From Gordius sp. MW1 (lineage: Eukaryota; Nematomorpha; Gordioida; Gordea; Gordiidae): 64,000 bases of DNA. Every line of letters begins with the position of its first letter. Position 1 is the stretch's first letter. Of the stretch, positions 57,785-64,000 are shown piece by piece. The position numbers and the translations under genes are program-made. The notes beneath the pieces are model-generated. The model had not been told where the DNA came from. It worked only from the letters and a program-made list of their open reading frames with translations, and did not search any database. The stretch is taken from assembly GCA_964036665.1 (NCBI GenBank), contig OZ038527.1, positions 15,531,835 to 15,595,834 of the forward strand, written 5' to 3'.

Positions 57785-60070
57785 CGGTTATCGTATCCGG
57801 AGATACGAAGATGAAGATATCTTCCCACACCCCCCCCCCCCCCCCCCATCTCATCTTATTCAAAAATTAAAGTTAATAGTTCAACACGCGGTACAACTCT
57901 TTTGATCTTACACGTTGTACACTCATAGCGTAGACCACTATTCTTTTACATTTAATTCCTAGTACGCGTATGTTACCCCCCCCCCCCCCCCCCCCCGACG
58001 CGCTTATACGTTTGTGTTATTTATTTCTCCCCATATATGATTGTTTATCAACATGAATACGTATGAGTGATTTGTAATAAGGAGATTGATACACAATATA
58101 ATTTTTCTTGGAATAAAATAGATTGGCGAAATGTAGAGCGGTAAAGTTATCTTTATTTAGTGGCTTTAAGCCCGGCCATCCTCCAATAGTTTATCTTTTT
58201 ACGGCCCAACAATTCCCCCAATTCAAGCCTGATAATTCCCCCTTCCTTCAAAATTCGCAAATCATGTTCCTTTTCCCAGGAACGCGATATGTGGTCTACG
58301 CTATGAGTGTACAACGTGTAAGATCAAAAGAGTTGTACCGCGTGTTGAACTCTTAACTTTAATTTTTGAATAAGATGAGATGGGGGGGGGGTGTGGGAAG
58401 ATATCTTCATCTTTGTATCTCCGGATACGATACCTTTCCCTTTTAAAAGTCGAAGACTTAATGTATTTTCGATAGAGTTCTGTGTTGTTAAGTGCAACTA
58501 TCAAGGCGGCGTTATTAACATTATAAGTCTCAAACATCTGGCATCGAATACCGACTCTGGCCTTTGCTCACACGACTGATATATGTATCAATCAGCGATA
58601 AAAAGGGAACGTCATGGCTAACGGATTTTTTTTTTCCAGCTCTGTGACTCACGCCCGATGGAGGAAACCAGGAATTATACAAAACGAAAAAGAAAAAAAT
58701 TTATACAGAAAAATTAATTTGGAATTCAAATTGCCGCCCCCCCCCCCCTTCTTCTGAATGGAATGGATATTCGGATAAAATTATTCCAGGAACTTCCCGT
58801 TTGCCATGAACAACCGTCACAGCGCAAAGATATTGGAAAATTATTCCAGGAACATCCCGTTTGCCATGAACAACCGTCACAGCGCAGGGATATCGGATAA
58901 AATTATTCTAGTAAAACAATCGAACAATCCATGATTCAGAAATATTGGGAGACGGAGGAAGAAAACAATTCCCTCGAACAATTGGCTACCAAATTTACAC
59001 CGCAAACATAATTCAGTGGAAATTCCAATATGTCTGAAAACAGATGGCAGAATTCTTCGAAAGAATGAAAATCCCGAAACTGATTTAAATCAAAATATCA
59101 ATTATGCAGAATCTTCCCTAACTAATTCTCAAGGCCTAAATTCTTAATGTGCCGCTAAAATATTATTGTAAGACAGAATTATACACTTGATTTATTTACA
59201 TATATTAATTATATGAAAATTATATTGTTAACCAATATTTAAACCCCCCCCCCCGCAGTTTCTTTGACTATTATTTGACAGTCTGCGCGTGGGCAAGAAA
59301 GGATAATTTTCAAGATGGCAGTTTACACTCTATGTTAATTATAAGTTTTGTCAAGGCTGTTGCTCGAGGAGTCACAGAGCTGGAAAAAAAAATCCGTTAG
59401 CCATGACGTTCCCTTTTTATCGCTGATTGATACATATATCAGTCGTGTGAACAAAGGCCAGAGTCGGTATTCGATGCCAGATGTTTGAGACTTATAATGT
59501 TAATAACGCCGCCTTGATAGTTGCACTTAACAACACAGAACTCTATCGAAAATACATTAAGTCTTCGACTTTTAAAAGGGAAAGGTATCGTATCCGGAGA
59601 TACGAAGATGAAGATATCTTCCCACACCCCCCCCCCCCATCTCATCTTATTCAAAAATTAAAGTTAAGAGTTCAACACGCGGTACAACTCTTTTGATCTT
59701 ACACGTTGTACACTCATAGCGTAGACCACTATTCTTTTACATTTAATTCCTAGTACGCGTATGTTACCCCCCCCCCCCCGACGCGCTTATACGTTTGTGT
59801 TATTTATTTCTCCCCATATATGATTGTTTATCAACAATACGTATGAGTGATTTGTAATAAGGAGATTGATACACAATATAATTTTTCTTGGAATAAAATA
59901 GATTGGCGAAATGTAGAGCGGTAAAGTTATCTTTATTTAGTGGCTTTAAGCCCGGCCATCCCCCAATAGTTTATCTTTTTACGGCCCAACAATTCCCCCA
60001 ATTCAAGCCTGATAATTCCCCCTTCCTTCAAAATTCGCAAATCATGTTCCTTTTCCCAGGAACGCGATAC
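57785..60070. repeat. Composite of direct and inverted repeat blocks
   Basis: Block X (about 140 bp, GGAGATACGAAGATGAAGAT ... GTACACTCATAGCGTAGACC) occurs at about 57790-57932 (+), 58297-58432 (-) and 59590-59733 (+). Block Y (about 350 bp) follows X at 57933-58290 and 59734-60069. Block Z (about 220 bp) lies next to X at 58433-58650 (-) and 59385-59588 (+). The result is a 360-bp inverted pair around a 730-bp unique centre, plus a 340-bp direct pair. Several poly-C tracts differ in length between copies. Mirrored ORFs at 58391-58579 and 59439-59654 follow from the inversion. Confidence 0.85.
58771..58912. repeat. 60-bp tandem repeat, 2.3 copies
   Basis: AAAATTATTCCAGGAAC followed by TTTGCCATGAACAACCGTCA occurs at 58777 and 58837 (period 60), with a third partial unit. 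It lies in the unique centre of the composite inverted repeat. Confidence 0.85.
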
Positions 60071-61850
60071 CGGTATTAGCAGTGATAACCAAGAAAAAGT
60101 TGCTGGGAAAAGTAGTAAGAATGGAGGTTTGAGTAAGATAAGAAGATTCTTACATGACATAAATTAACGAACAAAAGAAAATTGACGAGTGAAGAACAGC
60201 CTGAAACGAGCAATTCTAGTAAATATTGTGAAATGTGTAACAACAATGATAATAACGCCATTTATGAAAATTTCATGTTAAAGGACGAGATAATTATAAA
60301 AAATGACAAATGGCAAGATTCGAAGCCAGATCTCATGGCTGATTTAGATGAATTGGGCAAAAAATACCGATTATATATGATATGGGAAGATGTCAGAGAA
60401 CACGATAACGGCACGGAAATAGAGTCCCAGGAAATAGAAAAAAAATTTAACAAAAAATAAAGTGTTACAGTTGAAGTGGAAGATGGAAAATGGAAGCCAA
60501 ATAACGATTATGAAGCAAGAAATGAAGATGACGATGATGCAAAGAATTTCACCCTCTATAAAGCGCAAAGTGATAAAGTTGGTATTACGAGTGTTCTGAA
60601 AAATGATAACGTCTCTAGAAAAGCAAGAAATAAATTGTTAAGGTGGAAAGATGAGGAAATGGAAATGAAAATCAAAAGTTTGAGGCCAAAATAAGTGGAC
60701 ATAATAAAGTTGGATTGACAATGTACAACGAATGGCTTCAATAAAATGCTGCCCTCAAAAATCCATCCGTGGAAAAAATAATGGAAGACGACATTAATTC
60801 CAAACCTTTAATAAATAATAATGTGTAAGAGAAACATTGGATACATATACCTATGAGAAAAAGAATAAAGGGGCGAATGATCCCGCTCCTACAGAGATTC
60901 GAAAAGGATATGCTGCAGACTATCCAAGGTTAATGCCAATCCTATGCGCACATTATGACGCATGGCCCCAGAACCTACCCTTATGAAGCAGCCGACACTG
61001 GAAATGAATTATGCCTTAGAAGAATATGAAATTAAAGGGGCCTTAGAAAACAAAGTGGCGAAAACATAGAGAATAGACAACAGATAAAATTGAATTTAAA
61101 CAAAGACGATGATGATATTAATAATGTAAGTGTATATGATGAGACACTGCTTAAAAACAGTGATTCAAGCTTCGTATGCGAGCCCATTGCTGTTCCTTCG
61201 CTTTCAAGCTGCAAATCGTCGCTAATAGACAAGGATATCAAATCGGCTAACAATATGAAATATCGAAAAAGGATAATGTCATTTTTCAACAACTTGTTTG
61301 GCGTCAATAATGACGACTACGTAAGTATCATATATTCATAAAATTAACATCTTACCAAATCAGATATCTAATTTTTTAGTTCTAATTTTTTTAAATATTC
61401 GTTTTTATATAAAATTATCCTTTTTACCTAATTTCAAGAACTTTACATACACTTTAGCAAAATAAACTTATGCTATATTAACATATCTTATATATTATCT
61501 ATGCAGATATTGTAATATTGCAATTTATTTTGATATGAATTAGAACTATGAAGCTGCAACTATTTCAACAAAGAAAAATAAAGTTGCTTCTAAGGGACAA
61601 TTTAAGCAAGGCTGTTGCAGTTGGCAAAGTTGTCATCCAAACAAAATGGAGAATCTAAGCATACCTTTTCGGTTAACGAGCGAATGGTGGAAAGTTCATT
61701 AAAAAACATATCCAAACCTCTCTTAAATAGCTTCAAATTATTTGGAGCGAGCGTTTACATAATTTCCTTAGAAAAGGGTCTTTTTAGCAGCCGTCAATAC
61801 GCTGACATATCCTTGTTAAGCCTGATTTGTCTAAAGAGTTAAGTTTTAAA
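60070..61850 (+). other. Unrecognised coding-like region, probably decayed
   Basis: Plus-strand frames with charged, protein-like composition follow one another: 60182-60460 (93 codons, MADLDELGKKYRLYMIWEDV), 60461-60694 (EDGKWKPNNDYEARNEDD), 60829-60930 (HWIHIPMRKRIKGRMIPLL), 61090-61323 (Asp/Asn/Ser-rich, ending MKYRKRIMSFFNNLFGVNND at a GTAAGT donor) and 61615-61842. Stops or frame changes separate most of them, so this is either several exons of a fast-evolving acidic protein or, more likely, a decayed gene or element. No family recognised. Confidence 0.3.
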
Positions 61851-62244
61851 AGATTTATACCTTTTTTTTGCTTTCTAAAATATAATTATTTGTAATTTTT
61901 TGCTTGGCTTGTTGCGAGTTCAACTTGCATGGTTGCGTAGCACAGCACACAGCTTGTTGTTGACAATGCCAACTAATAAACTATTTAACACCCGTAAGCA
62001 TAGATCGATGTCACACTCAATCACCCATTGAGACTCCTTAAAGAAAAATATGCTAGCACTGCTGATTTGGTTATTTTAAGCCCAAAGCACAACACAACTC
62101 ACAACTAACTGAAAGGTCTTTGAAAATGAGGAGACTGTTATTGACATAAGGCTCCTTTATTAATTCAAAAATCGCTGCTGTCTACTCAGCATCCTTTTAT
62201 CGAATGCGTTAATAACAAAACTACTACAGCCATATACATACATA
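61851..62244 (+). promoter_or_regulatory. 5' flank of DCAF1 before the transposon insertion
   Basis: Because the 9-bp duplication at 62245-62253 carries the original ATG context, the sequence just left of it should be the former DCAF1 5' UTR and promoter. No TATA box, initiator or other motif is convincing by eye. Inferred from the insertion geometry only. Confidence 0.4.
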
Positions 62245-62369
62245 CATTATGACGGGACCGGGTCAAAACCGCAGAAAAAAAACAGCAGAATTGGTCAGAA
62301 CTGATCAAGACTGGTCAGAACTGGTCAAGATTGAACATCTGTTTATTGATATGATGAATTAAAATGTAA

Positions 62370-62760
62370 GTTTTAACCTATCTTTTATTCATAATTTATA
62401 TTATAGATGTTGTATACTAATACTTCCATGGATATCATATTATATTTACAATTTTGGAAATAAAGGAAATAGAATTAAAAGTTTTAACCTAAAATTCTAT
62501 TCATAATTTTTATTAAAGATGTTGAATACCAATACTTCCATGGATATGATATTATATTTATAATTTTGGAAATAAAGGAAATAGAATTTAAGTTTTAACC
62601 TATCTTTTATTCATAATTTATATTATAGATGTTGAATACTAATACTTCCATGGATATGATATTATTTTTACAATTTTGGAAATAAAGGAAATAGAATTTA
62701 AGTTTTAACCTATCTTTTATTCATAGTTTATATTATAGATGTTGAATACTAATATTTCCA
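62370..62760. repeat. 111-bp minisatellite, 3.5 copies, inside the Mutator-like element
   Basis: GTTTTAACCTATCTTTTATTC recurs at 62370, 62481 (diverged), 62592 and 62702, each followed by TAATACTTCCATGGATAT. The period is 110-111 bp. Confidence 0.9.
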
Positions 62761-62769
62761 TCTTAGATT

Positions 62770-62870
62770 GGTGAGGAGGGTTAGTGTTTTAGGTCGGGGT
62801 TAGTGTTTTAGGTTGGGGTTAGTGTTTTAGGTTAGGGTTAGTGTTTTAGGTCAGGGTTAGGGTTATATTG
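62770..62870. repeat. Telomere-like GGGTTAGTGTTTTAGGT minisatellite
   Basis: Four to five units of about 21 bp, GGGTTAGTGTTTTAGGTYRG, ending in GGGTTAGGGTTA. The complementary motif (CCTAACCCTGACC and CCTAAAACGCTGACC) occurs inside the MITE at 1608-1902. An interstitial relative of TTAGGG repeats; not a telomere. Confidence 0.8.
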
Positions 62871-63030
62871 ATTATCTAAAAGTCATATTATTCTGCTACT
62901 TTTTAATCCTGCTACTTTGACCCTTTAAAATGTTTTGCCTTTACACTCATTTAAGTTTTTTATATAAATATTTACTAGATTATAACAGACCAATTTTATT
63001 AATATTTACTAAATTATAACAGACAAATAA

Positions 63031-63327
63031 TCAAGTGGTAATAATATTTAACATTGCATCTCTTTCTTTATATTTTAGATAACATGTTGTTTTTAGAAAT
63101 TGAGATGGGTCTATTTCACTGTTAGTATAATGTTCTTTTAAATTATTGATACAAGATTCTTTGTTGATTTCTTTCTTAGATTTTGGGTTTATTGTTTTTC
63201 CTTGGTTTATTTTATAGATATTTGAGTTAGTTTCTTTCTTTATCTTTTTGAGATAATCAATAAATTGATAAATATTGGGTCTGATGATTTTTACCCATAT
63301 TAGCTTTGATGTAAGAATATTGACCAA
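63031..63327 (-). pseudogene. Mutator-like (MULE/FLYWCH-type) transposase, C-terminal fragment
   Basis: 98 codons containing RPNIYQFIDYLKKIKKETN followed by a Lys/Gln-rich stretch and INNLKEHY. This fits the region after the DDE core in MULE transposases of animals (pattern HPxIWxFIxxLKKEQ, then a KKKY.xLNxxLxxIVxxY segment). The catalytic core is absent, so it cannot be active. It lies inside a 1.3-kb element with a 9-bp target duplication, which independently supports Mutator-like ancestry. Assignment is from recalled family pattern, not alignment. Confidence 0.65.
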
Positions 63328-63568
63328 GGGTCAGTACCTGCCCACTTCTTGAAGATTTTTTAAATTCTAACCAAATATGCATTAAAATCTATATTTTGTA
63401 TACTTATTCTCTTCTTGCTCAAAAATGAGACAAATTCTTTAAAATAAGACATGAAAATAACAATGTTTTGTCGTATAATTCTAAAATGTCTATGCGCTTC
63501 GCATTTTCCATCCCCCCGACTTTTTCTGCTATTTTTTCTTAATTCTGCTATTTTGACCCCGATTCATT

Positions 63569-64000
63569 ATGACTTCACCTGTTGAAGTTCTCAATGGAAT
63601 ATTAAATGAATGGCATGAAAAGTCAAGAAACGAAGGCTTTATACCGTTGAAAACTTTAGAGAGGTAGATTTCATAATTAAAATTATAAATTTTAATTAGT
63701 TTATGTGAGGTTGTTGAAGAGCAAACCGATATTTTTTACAAAGGTGATCCTGATCCATTTGATGAAAGACATCCTGGTAAATCAATTTAAAAATTAAATT
63801 AAAAATAATTTTTATTTTGTAAAATGTTTTAATCTTATAGCAAGGATAGACCCAGAAGGTGGATTGGGACTTGTTCTGAAAGCTATTTTGAAACATGATG
63901 ATTTCATGAACAAATTGGTTAATGACTATATGAACTTTAGAAATTACTCACCGCAAGGTGAAAATTCGGTTTTATCAGCATCATGCAGGTTGTTTCTTGA
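63569..64000 (+). CDS. DCAF1: DCAF1/VprBP, N-terminal exons (continues past the window)
   Basis: DCAF1 is the WD40/armadillo substrate receptor that docks on DDB1 in CUL4 ubiquitin ligases and acts in nucleus and cytoplasm. Exons 63569-63663, 63700-63776 and 63841-64000 (open at the window end) join in phase. They read MTSPVEVLNGILNEWHEK, then EQTDIFYKGDPDPFDERHP, then LVLKAILKHDDFMNKLVNDY and ASCRLFL. The KGDPDPFD.RHP motif and the following FMNxLVNxY...ACRLxL spacing match the N-terminus of animal DCAF1. The start is chosen because the preceding bases are transposon and the peptide begins as in other DCAF1s (MT...). The first intron is only 36 nt. The start codon lies within a transposon target duplication. 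Confidence 0.94.

Larger units (their letters stand above)
62254..63564 (-). mobile_element. 1.3-kb Mutator-like element inserted at the DCAF1 start codon
   Basis: Inverted ends GGGACCGGGTCAAAACCGCAG and the complement of TTCTGCTATTTTGACCCCGATT. The 9-bp CATTATGAC lies on both sides (62245-62253, 63565-63573), the duplication length typical of Mutator-like elements. Inside are a 111-bp minisatellite, a telomere-like GGGTTAGTGTTTTAGGT minisatellite and, on the minus strand, a transposase C-terminal remnant (63031-63327). No full transposase is present. Confidence 0.85.

Noticed and set aside
56469-57905. Arg/Ser/Asp-rich ORFs in the TCTCG arrays
   Set aside because: Direct translation of GAGAC words; no gene.
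62249-62362. 37-codon ORF from the upstream duplicated ATG as the real DCAF1 start
   Set aside because: It runs into transposon sequence and stops; the downstream ATG gives the conserved DCAF1 N-terminus. Kept only as a possible upstream ORF.
62770-62870. True telomere
   Set aside because: Short, degenerate and internal to a transposon, with unique sequence on both sides.

Overview
The window is nuclear DNA from an intron-bearing, very AT-rich eukaryote, most likely an invertebrate animal or a close relative. The evidence is three conserved host genes with GT-AG introns, animal-type LINE, hAT-like, Mutator-like and Ty3/gypsy-like elements, and long gene-poor stretches of repeats. I cannot place it to phylum. 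Some introns are very short (36 to 50 nt), while others are several kb long and full of transposons.

Layout. 1-4.6 kb is a 2335-bp direct duplication that ends in a 270-bp perfect palindrome; it is followed by a 134-bp minisatellite. 5.5-16.1 kb is gene-poor and holds dispersed repeats and a decayed LINE. 16.1-27.9 kb (+) is the cohesin subunit STAG/SA (Scc3), reconstructed as about 26 exons and roughly 1,264 codons. 27.9-41.0 kb (-) is VPS16, the HOPS/CORVET core subunit; all nine coding exons can be read in one consistent phase (1,051 codons). The two genes converge with 55 bp between their stop codons. 41.1-46.5 kb is a Ty3/gypsy-like LTR element complex. It is bracketed by two 643-bp direct copies of the VPS16 5' end (exons 1 and 2). 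47-60 kb is a repeat graveyard with LINE pieces, several hAT-like non-autonomous elements with 8-bp target duplications, and a composite inverted repeat. 60.1-61.9 kb holds unrecognised coding-like sequence. 63.57 kb to the window end (+) is the start of DCAF1/VprBP, the CUL4-DDB1 substrate receptor.

The most notable points are as follows. A Mutator-like element has inserted exactly at the DCAF1 start codon, and its 9-bp target duplication copies the ATG to both sides. The VPS16 5' exons are duplicated around an LTR element. One hAT-like element is nested inside another within a VPS16 intron. A recurring class of elements has termini built from degenerate tandem short words (TCTCGTCTCGG, GAACTAGTTC, ATTCGATTCG, GGGCCGGGC, GGTCGAC).

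The three host genes act in separate processes (sister-chromatid cohesion, endolysosomal tethering and fusion, ubiquitin ligation). Nothing suggests joint function beyond possible overlap of the STAG and VPS16 3' ends. All coordinates and splice junctions come from reading the sequence; nothing was aligned by software.
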